Origin: Yponomeuta sedellus
Lineage: Eukaryota; Arthropoda; Insecta; Lepidoptera; Yponomeutidae
NCBI GenBank assembly: GCA_934045075.1
Contig: OW203723.1
Location: 7,165,913-7,229,912 of the forward strand
DNA: 64,000 nt
Direction of reading: 5' to 3'
A program made the translations under genes and the position numbers. The notes under the pieces are model-generated. The model saw only the letters and a list, made by a program, of their open reading frames with translations. It made no database searches and was not told where the DNA came from. Positions 39,360 through 56,109 of the stretch are shown here, in pieces. The stretch's first letter is position 1. Every line of letters starts with the position of its first letter.

Positions 39360-41174
39360 AGGTTCATTTTCCTGCGCGGCCATAAACAAAAACATTAATT
39401 GACAGTGTTTTAATCGTGTCCGCTTACGTAACGCCGGTTTCGTCCGTATCGACAGGCCGTGCCAGCCGACGTGACGTGAGATGCACAGAGATTTCCGGAC
39501 TCACCATGTTAGATGTCATCTTCATCGCTCACATAACCTCTCTTTTTTTATGCCTTTTATGTTTACAACCTCCGCAGTGTTGGCATTAGCACGTTTTACT
39601 ATTATAAGCCATGGGAATAGTGCCCACAGCCTTAGTATGCCTCGTATTCTCTGCTGCTATAACTAGACGCTCCGTACTTGGACCTCGTAAATTTTCTCTC
39701 GCCCTGCAGACAAAACTCAACCCTATCAACCTGACGTAGAGCTAAATTTCATTTACAAACCAGAAACCCGTGATCGTAACGCAAACTTTTCGGGTTGTAT
39801 TTGTTGTTCCTTTTATCTGTTGGCGCATTCAGAATCTATTCTGAAAACAGTTTGCTTATTACTTCTATGTGAACTACAAAAACGTATACTTTCATTTGTT
39901 TCATTCATCCGCGGTATTAATTGATTGACTTTGATTAAATTTTAATAAGCCTTTGTTCTATTAGCAATGACCTCATGGAATGAGAGGCAAACGCCGGCAA
40001 TGTCAGGTCAGCTAAAAGAGGAACTAATTTCACTTTCAACCTCTAGCCGCCGTCTAATTTTGTTGAGGCAGGTTGAAGCCTACAAATTATTCAAGGCTCA
40101 GTGACGTAGAGGCTCGCTGCTATGCGGGACAAAGAACCGCTGTAGAAGAATTTTGTTAGCTGAGGACGATGTTCCTTTTGAAAAGTGTAGGCTTTTTGAT
40201 TAGCACATCGCATGCGCTTAATCAAGCCTTGTAGTGCGCAGCCTGACTGGTCAGGCAGCTAGGTCAAGTCCCACTGGCTTTGGACAGACTGTTCGATTTT
40301 TAGATTCTACCGAATTTATATATACCCAGATATATACGCACATCTCCAATCATTCACGCTTATCCATACATTTTATCGTTCCTACTTATTTTCTCATGCT
40401 TACGTGTTACGTCTAATCACGCTTTCATTAGTAAAAAAAGGGTAAACCGAATTCCCTTTTAAGGATGTACCCGATTGATTGATGGCTCTACTATGGCTAC
40501 GAAACAAAACATTGCAAAATTATCTTATCATATTTGTTTTGGAAAAAAGCAATATTTTAGCTTACCAAATACAGAATATTCATATCTCACTGTCACACCA
40601 CACAAGGATTGTTATCAACAGGAAGAACCAAGGCACTCATAATATTATGTTGACTATTTGCAACAAGAGGCTGCCACCATAATGAAGCACAAAGCCAATA
40701 CAATTGCACTTGATAATTTAATGAGCAATAATCCTGTGGTTAGCATCGATTAACTCACATTAGCGATCAAGCGTTCTAGCCGTCTATTTGCCATGTCTTG
40801 TCGACACAGCAAACATTGCTAAGCCAACATACGTCGCAGCACTGCCAATTAATACATCACGTACCAGAAGTACATATAAGATACCACAAATCACTTAATT
40901 CCACTAATAGTTTCAAGAACTTCTGTGCACGACATCATCGTAAGCTTGTTTGCTCAATATTTTCATGGGTGAGTTTGTGAGTCAAAATAAGTCAATAAAG
41001 TGTCGGCTGGCTATCTGCCAAGGCGTGTCATCAAGAATCACTCGTAGAGCTCATTATCCATAAGTAAAAGGCGTTCGCGGGTTGTCTCCTGCACTCGGCG
41101 AGATCCATCAATCTTTTGTCGTGTAGTGATGGTCGAGGGTCGGGCGTGAGGGAGACAGCTCGAGACTATCCGCG
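39360..41174. other. Repeat-poor stretch between CpG block and candidate exon
   Basis: I found none of the window's repeat families here. Short frames (39481-39666, 40234-40416, 40479-40682, 40798-40980) lack motifs. If 41175 is a first coding exon, this is its promoter or 5' intron region. 41040-41174 is GC-richer and would be 5' UTR. Confidence 0.4.
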
Positions 41175-41256
41175 ATGGGAACGGAGAAGGAGAGGATGGC
41201 GGCTGAAGTCAAGTCGCCCTCAAGTAGGAGCAAGTGTGCATCGCCGGCGAAGAAAG
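41175..41256 (+). CDS. Candidate first coding exon, 27 codons plus 1 base, partial gene
   Basis: ATG at 41175 opens MGTEKERMAAEVKSPSSR, then SKCASPAKK, and stops at AAAG|GTAACG (41256/41257), a good splice donor in phase 1. An in-frame TGA at 41127-41129 upstream, in GC-richer leader sequence, sets the start. A second ATG at codon 8 (ATGGCGGCTGAA) has a good insect start context. The peptide is charged and Ser/Lys/Pro-rich without a signal peptide, as in the disordered N-termini of nuclear regulators (inference only). I do not recognise the protein. The next exon would lie beyond a long intron; none is visible downstream in this window. Repeat-poor surroundings and the CpG block at 39120 support a real gene. 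Confidence 0.5.
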
Positions 41257-41259
41257 GTA

Positions 41260-42610
41260 ACGGAGCGATTAATCATCTTTTAGCTAAATATTTTTCTTAT
41301 TCTGTGAACAAGTTTCTCCAGTCGTATTTCTGAAATGATTTGGCGGCGCGTCTTTCACCTGGAATTGCTTTTGATGTGGGATGGAATCATAATAATTGTA
41401 CAAAAGACCTTACTCCGAGTTTTTTTTAATATTTGTGACAGCCTTGTCTGATTACCATAGCGGTATATAACGGTATCCTTTGTTTGGAGCCTGTCAAGTG
41501 ATTGTGTTATAGCTTATCTCTTCTTTCAGCGGACAGCTTCAAGATACAAAAATTTCGAGATCACTATAACCTTATAAGTCAGGACCTTACAAAACCAATA
41601 TAAATCTATTGTTGAGAAAATCAATAGAATTTTATTGTTGTTTTCAAGATCAAAACAGGACGTTGAGAAAATAAGTTGAAAGTAAGAAATTTCGTTTAAA
41701 GATATTTAGGGTTTCCAATTTACGTCATAGAATAATAATTACTTAATGTCTGAACCCAAGCCGGCCAAAACTAATAGAGCTTCTCGAGCGCTAATCGCCG
41801 CTGTCCAACCTTCAAATTAGTCCCGTCTAAAACACACTATAATCCTTCCCGCCTTTGCAAAGTTGACACAGCCGTGGCCGTGACCGGCCAACTGCTAGCA
41901 AGGCGAAGGGAAGACACGGAAATAAACCGGTTTACCATTTGTCGGGTTTCACGCCTTGAAGCCGCTGAATCGGTTTACTCCCTTGTGACGAGATTGCAAC
42001 TGACTTTACAGTCCATGTACACAAGCTAACGCAGCTTGTAGAGAAACTATTTTGTGAATGCTCGTTTCGCTCAGGCTAAGGTCATTTCAACAAGGCACTT
42101 GTAAGAGGATTAAATGGTTTAGCGCGGGTCGAGCCGTTCCATTATCCTCGGTTATGTAATAGCGCGGTTTTCTTTAGACTATAAATTAATTAGTGTAATT
42201 TCTCTTTAAGAAAACTTGTTCTTCGGTGCCATCTCCTATCAGAGGTCGGCTATTAGATTTGTCGCCACTTTACCCCGTGATGCTGCGACTCGGAAGAGTG
42301 CTAAATTTCTCGCCTTAAGCCACGATTTTAGGGTCATGATGTTTTTCTGCGGCCAAGTCTTCTTTGTCATATCTTGCGTCCCCGCCTTTGAGACCCGAGA
42401 CAGGGCCTCGATGTTAGTGCATTATAGTATCATGACAGATACGTAGTTGGATCACGTGAGGGTGTTTTTTATACCATTGACGCCTAGAAGGTTCGATGTA
42501 CGTGCGCGCGTAGATGAAGCAGCAACGAAATTAAATCGCCACGTTCATGCAGTTGTTATTGTAGCACAATGCATTAGCATAATCTAGGCCCAGGTCCAAG
42601 CAAAGCTACT
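41260..42610. other. Repeat-poor, putative intron
   Basis: No repeat family recognised to about 42600. 42190-42440 is GC-richer ('tcagaggtcggctattagat', 'cccgcctttgagacccgag') with an open frame (42216-42446) I cannot assign; it may be an old repeat. Confidence 0.35.
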
Positions 42611-42614
42611 GTCA

Positions 42615-42805
42615 GATATTTGACATACATAACCTCACACCTGTATAATAGAGGGATAGGCAGAGACCAGGGACTGCCACTTGCCACGATCCTGACAGAT
42701 CAGCTTCGCTTCATCAACGGTTGTAAGTCGTAGCATGCATGCCGGTTCCGGGTACTTTTTATCTTCCCCTTTGCTAATACATCCCCTATTTGGTCGATGT
42801 ATTTA
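42615..42805 (+). repeat. 'aacctcacgcctg' repeat, longest copy
   Basis: 'cataacctcacacctgtata', 'ggataggcagagaccaggga', 'gatcagcttcgcttcatcaa', 'tgccggttccgggtactttt', 'cccctatttggtcgatgtat'. Joins the proximal blocks (10745, 32355, 61755) with the distal block (1830). Confidence 0.6.
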
Positions 42806-43287
42806 TCAGACATTTGATATGAAACGTTTTTCAGTTCGTCAGTACGGGGTCACTTTCTAAAACAACATTAAACGAAAACATATTTCCTCGGCGATGGTTG
42901 TAACTCTGTGATGTCGTCCGCAATTTATTTATGTATCGTTAAGTAGAGAAATGTAACCATTACTCAAATCTTCTTTATTCATGCCGCTAGATAGCGCCAG
43001 TGCCGCGTAATACATTGCGCAGTTTGAGCTAAAAATTTACGCTTACTTCTAGACGTTTCACATTAAACCAAAGGAGTACCACAAAAAAAAGTACCACGAC
43101 ACTACTTTTTTTGTTGAGGTGCCTGTCCTAATATTACGATATTATTATTATTGGCTACGTTAATCAATATCCGCTACGCAATATAACAGGTGACTCAAAT
43201 ATTACAACAATCGTTTCATTGCACATATTTATAACAACATATCGCAAGTCGTAAAAATAGTATATAAAAAAGTTATATGCCATTAAC

Positions 43288-43372
43288 TTAATTCCGGATT
43301 TAATTACTTGCTGTTGTGTCGGAAGATTCCGACAAGGTTTTAGTATCGTAATTAAGTGAATCCGGAATTAAT
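43288..43372. repeat. Short inverted-repeat element
   Basis: 'ttaattccggatttaattac' pairs with 'gtaattaagtgaatccggaa tta' around a small inner hairpin 'gtcggaagattccgac'. 85 bp. Possibly a MITE; no other copy in the window. Confidence 0.5.
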
Positions 43373-43577
43373 AATTTTAGGTCGAAAATTTTAAATCGTT
43401 TAATGGTTCTTTGGTTTAGCAACTGCCCACCGTCACTCAGTTTGAGACATGCCCAAATGAAATAGTCGGAAGGGTTCTAAATTAAAAATTTCACTAAGTG
43501 ATTCTTTGTATCGTTCGTTTTTCATACTTGTTTACTCTCTTGCCATCCTTCACGCTCGCACATCCTAATATTTGTAA

Positions 43578-43738
43578 ATATGAAGGGCTGGGAACAAAAA
43601 AAAACCCCAGGTCTTGGATGTTTACATGTTTGTGATGTCGTTGTGTCTGGTTCCCACGACACAGGTTATTCTAGTTGGGGCCAGAAGCAATGTATGTGCC
43701 TGTATGTAAATGTTATGTTATATGAAAATAATTATTAT
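43578..43738 (+). mobile_element. Gly-tRNA-like SINE, headless
   Basis: Starts with the last bases of the head 'gggctgggaacaaaaaaaaa'; body 'ccaggtcttggatgtttaca', 'gatgtcgttgtgtctggttc', 'gttggggccagaagcaatgt'; tail 'aaatgttatgttat'. 5' truncation removed both promoter boxes. Confidence 0.75.
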
Positions 43739-44221
43739 ACTTTTGACAAATGTAGCAAAGGGTGGAACTTCCAATAAAAAAAAATTAATAGAAACTTACG
43801 TCCTCTAAACTCCTCAGTCGTGACCTTGAAAATTACATTATTGTTTTAAGACCGGAACTGATAAAATGAAACTAAGTACAAGACATAACTCAGATTTAAG
43901 AAATCAGGTTTGTAATTCTGGTTGTGCAATAAAGTGTTCTGTATTATTATGTCAAAAGAGTCTGTAACTTTATTGTCTACAAAGTGCCAAAGTCCACATT
44001 TGACCAAACTAAGATACATCCCTATGAGGCGCGCGCGCCGACTGGTCACCGAATAACCGCCTGTTGAGGCAGTCAGCGCGATTCTGTGCATATCTATTTA
44101 TTCAATTATTTATGTATGCTTTAAGTAACTTTATATAAATTTCTAACTTTGAATTCCTAATTTTAAAATTTCTAATTTGCACCAACCCGTCTCTAATTTA
44201 TTTCTTGTCTCCGTCTACGGT

Positions 44222-44357
44222 TCGATATCAACCCCTGTATGTCCCCACTGCTGGAGCACGGGTCTCTTCCTGCATCGCAGGAAGGTTAGGCCATACTCCA
44301 CCACGGGGGCCAAGTCCGGGTTGGTGGAGGATTGTAAGACTATGGCGGACCTTACTG
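44222..44357 (-). mobile_element. 5S-SINE, tail and part of body
   Basis: Minus strand 'cttctgacagtaaggtccgc', 'gacttggcccccgtggtgga', 'ccttcctgcgatgcaggaag', 'ggacatacaggggttgatat'. It is cut at 44357, where a LINE 3' end begins. Confidence 0.7.
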
Positions 44358-44363
44358 TCAGAA

Positions 44364-44430
44364 GTCTATGGTTGCCTGGAAGAAATTGCTTTTAATAAGG
44401 CCTGTGTACAGTAAAGATCTATCTATCTAC
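44364..44430 (+). mobile_element. LINE 3' end scrap with (TATC) tail
   Basis: 'tatggttgcctggaagaaat', 'tgcttttaataaggcc', 'cagtaaagatctatctatct'. Same 3' end family as 25740 and 52240, much shortened. Confidence 0.6.
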
Positions 44431-44604
44431 CTGTGCAAACAGCTAATGATCTAATCTAATCACGCACGTCGGACTGGCCAAAGAGCCAGGGTGGCATTAC
44501 AATAGGATATTAATAATTTATTTCTCGATCCTACGAGCAACGAGAAACCCCTCGATTAATTACTTTGTTGATTGAGCTGGTGTGGTGGTATGCGAACTGC
44601 GGTT

Positions 44605-49456
<4,852 letters not shown>

Positions 49457-49590
49457 GAACACTTTATTGTAAATAAAAAAGGAAATTACACAGATATTTC
49501 TTAACCTAAGAGAACAGACGACGGCCTTATCACTAAAAGCGATCTCTTCCAGACAACCTTTGGGTGGACTGGAGCAATACATTGGAGAAG
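49457..49590 (-). mobile_element. LINE 3' end (left arm), tail continues as the CAGA array
   Basis: On the minus strand 'aggttgtctggaagagatcg', 'cttttagtgataaggccgtc', 'acaataaagtgttctc', then (TGTC)n. Mirror of 52240-52368. Confidence 0.8.
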
Positions 49591-49679
49591 GAAGTAGATT
49601 TATTATGAATAATACGTGCTTAATGAAGAAAGTTATTGTACTAACTGTAAATAGATATATACAAATAATTGTTTTATAC

Positions 49680-50045
49680 TTTATTTCACACGAAACATTA
49701 AATATGACATTACATAAGAAATAACATGTACAAAGGCGAGCTTATCTCTGTAAGACATTTCTTCCAGCAAACCTTGGAGATTTGGAGCAGCAGTAAAAAC
49801 GGGTCTATATACCTGTACAATATAAACTACACAGACTGCAAAAACCCTAAACAATAACGTAAGCAGAAAGAATACACTACATCGACTAAATACCCAATAA
49901 ATAAATAAAATACATAGTAAATCATAAATAAATATATAGCTCAAAGTAATGATAGAGATAAATAGTGCTCTTTCAACTGATTCTTAAATGTACCATTTGT
50001 GGGACTAGCGCAAATTATCTGTGGCAGTGCATTCCACAGCCTTTA
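49680..50045 (-). mobile_element. LINE 3' end with coding C-terminus relic (left arm)
   Basis: Mirror copy of 51780-52150; see there. Confidence 0.75.
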
Positions 50046-50094
50046 ATAATATACTAGTATATAATAGAAATAATTTGATCATGACAATAAAGAT

Positions 50095-50245
50095 TAGATT
50101 AGATTAGAACTCTTTATTGTACACACCAGAAAACCAAATACGTAAAAAGGCTTACAAACAAGTAGTTTACTAGGCTTAAATGCTTCAGTTCTATCCATCC
50201 CAAGATTGTCTGGAAGAGCACGCTTTTAGCGATAATACCGCCAAT
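50095..50245 (-). mobile_element. LINE 3' end with (TAATC)n tail (left arm)
   Basis: On the minus strand 'cttatcgctaaaagcgtgct' (with 'tattatcg' here), 'ggtgtgtacaataaagagtt', then 'ctaatctaatctaatcttta'. Mirror of 51575-51735. Confidence 0.75.
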
Positions 50246-50290
50246 TGTATACGGCAATAGCTTAGATGACAATAAAGATAGTGGGCCAGT

Positions 50291-50340
50291 TTCTGAATTG
50301 AGAATTTCGCTAAGTAAACACTCAACTGTAGCGCTGTTTC
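50291..50340. mobile_element. One end of the TGAATTGAGAA MITE (left arm)
   Basis: 'tctgaattgagaatttcgct' then 'aagtaaac' is the terminal motif of the MITE at 6271-6386. The opposite end is not present. Confidence 0.5.
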
Positions 50341-50467
50341 TTCAAATTTCTCAGCAAAGAGCGTAACGGAACACAGTTCATAAGGCCAATAACAGATATC
50401 CACTAATAGGCAGTTCATAATTACTAAAATTAAACCGCGACTACGCTTAGCAATATACAAATACGTG

Positions 50468-50560
50468 CACGTGCATGCCTGCGCTGGAAATCGAACCTGA
50501 GTCTCCTGCTTCCGAGTGCACTGTTCTACCTACTGAGCTACCGCCGCTCAGTACGCACAC
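50468..50560 (-). mobile_element. tRNA-like SINE head (left arm)
   Basis: On the minus strand 'gcggcggtagctcagtaggt', 'agaacagtgcactcggaagc', B box 'aggttcgatttccagcg'. Mirror of 51272-51350. Same head type as 6735. Confidence 0.65.
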
Positions 50561-50629
50561 TTGTTAATATTGCATTGCTCTGTTTGTGTTAAAATGTTTC
50601 ATTGTAATATTGGTTCATTGTGTTCTATA

Positions 50630-50720
50630 TTATGTAGTCCACTGCTGGACATAGCCCTCCCCTAATGAGCGCCATAGCGCCCTGTCTTCAGCTTCCCAAC
50701 ATATTACAGCCTGAAGAAGA
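50630..50720 (+). repeat. 'ccactgctggacatagccc' block (left arm)
   Basis: 'tatgtagtccactgctggac', 'ctcccctaatgagcgccata', 'cagcctgaagaagaagaag'. Mirror at 51105-51190; the same text ends the window at 63935-64000. Confidence 0.65.
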
Positions 50721-50768
50721 AGAAGTGTTCTATATTTGTGTAGTTTGTTTTTCTTGCTGCTATATGAT

Positions 50769-51044
50769 TTTGTTTATTTGTTTAGCGGTGGTAGCTCAGT
50801 GGGTAGAACCATGGACTGGCAAGCTAGAGCCCCAGGTTCGATCCCGAGTGCGGGCATGTACCAATGACTTTGTTCATTTTCAAAGTTACGTACATTTGCG
50901 AATTTGTAGTCGCAATACCACACGCTAACGGTGAAGGAAAACATCGTGAGGAAACCCGCGGCTTGGTTGGCAAATGTTGGCAAACATGTTCAGTTTTAAA
51001 AAAATGGTGTACCCCAGTTGACACCGTTACAGGCACACGTAAAT
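50769..51044 (+). mobile_element. Palindrome spacer with tRNA-headed SINE
   Basis: The only single-copy part of the palindrome. 50785-50955 is a 'cagtgggacg'-type SINE on the plus strand: 'gcggtggtagctcagtgggt', B box 'ccaggttcgatcccgag', body 'gtagtcgcaataccacacgc', 'catcgtgaggaaacc'. The SINE tail is missing. 50960-51044 has no recognised feature. Confidence 0.7.
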
Positions 51045-51271
51045 AAAATCATACCTATATAGCAGCAAGAAAAACAAACTACACAAATATAGAACACTTC
51101 TTCTTCTTCAGGCTGTAATATGTTGGGAAGCTGAAGACAGGGCGCTATGGCGCTCATTAGGGGAGGGCTATGTCCAGCAGTGGACTACATAATATAGAAC
51201 ACAATGAACCAATATTACAATGAAACATTTTAACACAAACAGAGCAATGCAATATTAACAAGTGTGCGTAC

Positions 51272-51350
51272 TGAGCGGCGGTAGCTCAGTAGGTAGAACA
51301 GTGCACTCGGAAGCAGGAGACTCAGGTTCGATTTCCAGCGCAGGCATGCA
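51272..51350 (+). mobile_element. tRNA-like SINE head (right arm)
   Basis: 'gcggcggtagctcagtaggt' (A box) and 'ctcaggttcgatttccagcg' (B box). The body of the family does not follow. Confidence 0.65.
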
Positions 51351-51574
51351 CGTGCACGTATTTGTATATTGCTAAGCGTAGTCGCGGTTTAATTTTAGTA
51401 ATTATGAACTGCCTATTAGTGGATATCTGTTATTGGCCTTATGAACTGTGTTCCGTTACGCTCTTTGCTGAGAAATTTGAAGAAACAGCGCTACAGTTGA
51501 GTGTTTACTTAGCGAAATTCTCAATTCAGAAACTGGCCCACTATCTTTATTGTCATCTAAGCTATTGCCGTATA

Positions 51575-51735
51575 CAATTGGCGGTCTTATCGCTAAAAGC
51601 GTGCTCTTCCAGACAATCCTGGGATGGATAGAACTGAAGCATTTAAGCCTAGTAAACTACTAGTTTGTAAGCCTTTTTACGTATTTGGTTTTCTGGTGTG
51701 TACAATAAAGAGTTCTAATCTAATCTAATCTTTAT
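51575..51735 (+). mobile_element. LINE 3' end with (TAATC)n tail (right arm)
   Basis: 'ggcggtcttatcgctaaaag', 'tcttccagacaatcctggga' (part in inverted sense relative to other copies), 'ggtgtgtacaataaagagtt', 'ctaatctaatctaatcttta'. Pentanucleotide tail directly after AATAAAG. Confidence 0.7.
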
Positions 51736-51779
51736 TGTCATGATCAAATTATTTCTATTATATACTAGTATATTATTAA

Positions 51780-52150
51780 AGGCTGTGGAATGCACTGCCA
51801 CAGATAATTTGCGCTAGTCCAACAAATGGTACATTTAAGAATCAGTTGAAAGAGCACTATTTATCTCTATCATTACTTTGAGCTATATATTTATTTATGA
51901 TTTACTATGTATTTTATTTATTTATTGGGTATTTAGTCGATGTAGTGTATTCTTTCTGCTTACGTTATTGTTTAGGGTTTTTGCAGTCGGTGTAGTTTAT
52001 ATTGTACAGGTATATAGACCCGTTTTTACTGCTGCTCCAACTCTCCAAGGTTTGCTGGAAGAAATGTCTTACAGAGATAAGCTCGCCTTTGTACATGTTA
52101 TTTCTTATGTAATGTCATATTTAATGTTTCGTGTGAAATAAAGTATAAAA
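51780..52150 (+). mobile_element. LINE 3' end with coding C-terminus relic (right arm)
   Basis: 51782-51886 reads as the last residues of a LINE polyprotein: LWNALPQIICASPTNGTFK, then NQLKEHY and a stop. The 'WN.LP......S.. FK..L' pattern is common near the C-terminus of non-LTR reverse transcriptases. The 3' UTR follows, with 'ccaaggtttgctggaagaaa', 'aagctcgcctttgtacatg' and 'tttcgtgtgaaataaagtat'. Related copies: 20245-20620, 33205-33350 and, more distantly, 63625-63900. Confidence 0.72.
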
Positions 52151-52239
52151 ACAATTATTTGTATATATCTATTTACAGTTAGTAAAATAACTTTCTTCAT
52201 TAAGCACGTATTATTCATAATAAATCTACTTCCTTCTCC

Positions 52240-54260
<2,021 letters not shown>

Positions 54261-54284
54261 TGTCTATCTATCTATCTATCTATT
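54261..54284 (+). repeat. (TATC)4 end block
   Basis: One TGTC unit, four TATC units and 'tatt' before unique sequence. TATC is also the tail unit of the solitary LINE copies at 25740 and 44364. Confidence 0.9.
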
Positions 54285-54289
54285 TGTTT

Positions 54290-54850
54290 TTTTGTCCTTA
54301 CTGAACGAAAGTAAAATGTGTAATAATATTTTAAGGTTCGAAGCAGACTACTGTCACGAATCTCTGCCCCGTGGCCCTGATACAAATGATACATCCAAGT
54401 CACGCTCCCCGTGGAGTCCCTTCTTTGTAAATCTTTGAGCACCTCCTTTTCTTCAGTATTGTGTTGGAGTGACTCATTAAATTGTAATTTCTAAGAAAGC
54501 GTTTCCAATTATGCTTAAGTACTCGAGATTTAAACAAAATTAGCAAAATCCATCTAGATATACCTACCCACGTATGTTACGAGCATATGCTGTCTTAACC
54601 CAGCTGTAAAATTGTATAACCCTAATGTTGTATTATACGCATAACCCACGTATAAAATTTATTGTCTTCTATGAATATAATCAATAGTTGGGGACCGAAC
54701 CTGGATGATCCGAATCATGATCTTGATTATCACAACACTTCAAAGCTATAAATACTTGATAGCTCGTTGGTATTAAGACTTCTATGAAATGAAAGGGCAC
54801 TTTCCAAACCATCTATTTGGTAACCCAACAAACAAAATAGGAGATTTTTA
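54290..54850. other. Intergenic, no recognised feature
   Basis: Sequence outside the palindrome, unrelated to 44430-44600 on the other side. No gene evidence. Confidence 0.4.
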
Positions 54851-54852
54851 TA

Positions 54853-55017
54853 TCTTTTGATACATAAAAGATTTGTGTCACAGTGTTTGTTTTTAGAACT
54901 CCTCTGAAACGGCTTCTGCGATTTTTAAGAAATTATTCGAGTAGGTATATTTTTTACGTCTCAGAATAGATCGTTGGCTAGTTAATATGGCAAAACAACG
55001 TTTGCGGGATCATCTAG
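54853..55017 (+). mobile_element. Non-autonomous Helitron
   Basis: Probable 5' TC near 54853; 'gtgtcacagtgtttgttttt', 'ctcctctgaaacggcttctg'; 3' end 'aaaacaacgtttgcgggatc' then 'atctag' (CTAG at 55014-55017) followed by T. The motif set is that of the common lepidopteran Helitron with 'caacgtttgccgggtcagctag'. Internally deleted. Confidence 0.65.
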
Positions 55018-55019
55018 TA

Positions 55020-55340
55020 ATTTTACAAAAACACTATTATACCTTCTGCTTACCCTAAGCTACAGAGTCTTATCCCTCTTTTAGGAAGCATAGGCTCTAG
55101 ATCTTAGCATTTTCACATATATTATTTTTGCACTAAATTAAAGCAAAAGCAAGTGTGATATCTTTATGAATACAATTACTAATTATTATTACTAAGCCTG
55201 ATAAGTGATAACTGAGTAGGCAATTCAAATTGGCATTACTATGCTAAATGCAGCCATATGAAATGAAAATATGGCGCATTTGAATCAGGAATTTTAGTTT
55301 CATGACCACGCTCTAACATTTTTGAATCAGTTTAAACCTT
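55020..55340. other. Intergenic, no recognised feature
   Basis: AT-rich, nothing supported. Confidence 0.4.
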
Positions 55341-55344
55341 AAAA

Positions 55345-55392
55345 ACCTATTTAGAGCCTTAAAATTCCGTCCATGCCGCGACTCGAACCCGC
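55345..55392 (-). mobile_element. Composite tRNA repeat, inverted partial copy
   Basis: Minus strand 'tcgcgggttcgagtcgcggc' (B box region), 'atggacggaattttaaggct', 'aggtttttaagg'. The 5' half of the tRNA module is replaced by the palindrome at 55393-55458. Confidence 0.65.
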
Positions 55393-55458
55393 GACATCGG
55401 AATGATATTGCTGTACCCACATGATATCATGTGGGTACAGCGATATCATTTCGATGTA
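55393..55458. repeat. Perfect-centred palindrome, ~33-bp arms
   Basis: 55401-55425 and 55426-55450 are inverse with one mismatch ('gctgtacccacatgat' / 'atcatgtgggtacagc'). The similarity continues outward with a few mismatches to 55393 and 55458. No spacer. Confidence 0.85.
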
Positions 55459-55665
55459 AACCCTAACTGCAAAGTTAGGGCGCGGGGCGGCAAGTGATGC
55501 AAATTACTTCAGCCAGATGTTGCTGCCTGTAAATAATACAAAGAATATTGTAAAGAGATTCTAAATTTCGCTGATGGCGGCACTTGCCCATTAGCTCAGT
55601 TGGGAGAGCTATGGTACGGTTAGCCAGAGGTCGCGGGTTCGAGTCCCGGCATGGGTTAGTGCAAC
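55452..55665 (+). mobile_element. Composite tRNA-bearing repeat
   Basis: Leader 'taactgcaaagttagggcgc', 'aagtgatgcaaattacttca', 'gccagatgttgctgcctgta'. The tRNA-like module at 55587-55657 has 'ttagctcagttgggagagct', B box 'cgggttcgagtcccggc' and a small deletion before the anticodon arm. The body after 'gggttagtgca' is cut short. Confidence 0.72.
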
Positions 55666-55689
55666 AAAAAGAATATAATCAGTTTAAAC

Positions 55690-55850
55690 CCGTATATAAG
55701 CAGCCTTTATACTTACCACTACAGGGCACAGGCCTTCTCACAGAGAGAAAGTGTTGGCTTAGTCACCACGCGAGCGCACCATGGATTACAGCTTTTAATC
55801 GCTCGTAAGTGAGCACCTCAGACCCTCGGGTACCCTGAAGATATTTTTCT
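55690..55850 (-). mobile_element. 'cagtgggacg' SINE, headless
   Basis: Minus strand: 'gagggtctgaggtgctcact', 'ggtgcgctcgcgtggtgact', 'ctttctctctgtgagaaggc', 'ctgtgccctgtagtggtaag'. Adjoins the composite tRNA repeat. Confidence 0.6.
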
Positions 55851-55863
55851 TGAGAGTTGCGCC

Positions 55864-56105
55864 GCCGTCAGGCTATACTAGTCCACTGCTGGACATAGCC
55901 CTCCCCTAAAGAGCGCCACGTTGAGCTATCATAGGGGGTAATGCCAATAATCCCCACGCTGGGCTGCGGGTTGGGGATCGCAGTTCGGTGGAATTGTACT
56001 GCAGGAGGAGCTGCTGCCCACGGTTTGTGTCCCTTAGTCGCCTTTTACGACACCCGCGGGAACAATTGGGTCGGTGCTATTCTCTAGGCCGACACCACAC
56101 AGCAG
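55864..56105 (+). repeat. 'ccactgctgga' plus 'cttagtcgccttttacgac' repeat
   Basis: Second long copy of the 4975-5242 family: 'tccactgctggacatagccc', 'gggttggggatcgcagttcg', 'cccttagtcgccttttacga', 'gccgacaccacacagc'. Confidence 0.65.
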
Positions 56106-56109
56106 TAAG

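Noticed and set aside
39028..39367. Ala/Arg/Pro-rich frames on both strands in the GC-rich block
   Set aside because: Stop codons are rare in GC-rich DNA. Frames overlap on both strands and have low complexity, so the block is treated as regulatory or untranslated.
49681..50460. 87- and 89-codon frames, repeated at 51362-52141
   Set aside because: They coincide with LINE 3' UTR and SINE/MITE scraps and are duplicated only because they lie in the inverted arms.
51713..51732. Telomeric repeat (TTAGG)n
   Set aside because: The unit here is TAATC / GATTA, not TTAGG/CCTAA, and it follows a LINE polyadenylation signal.
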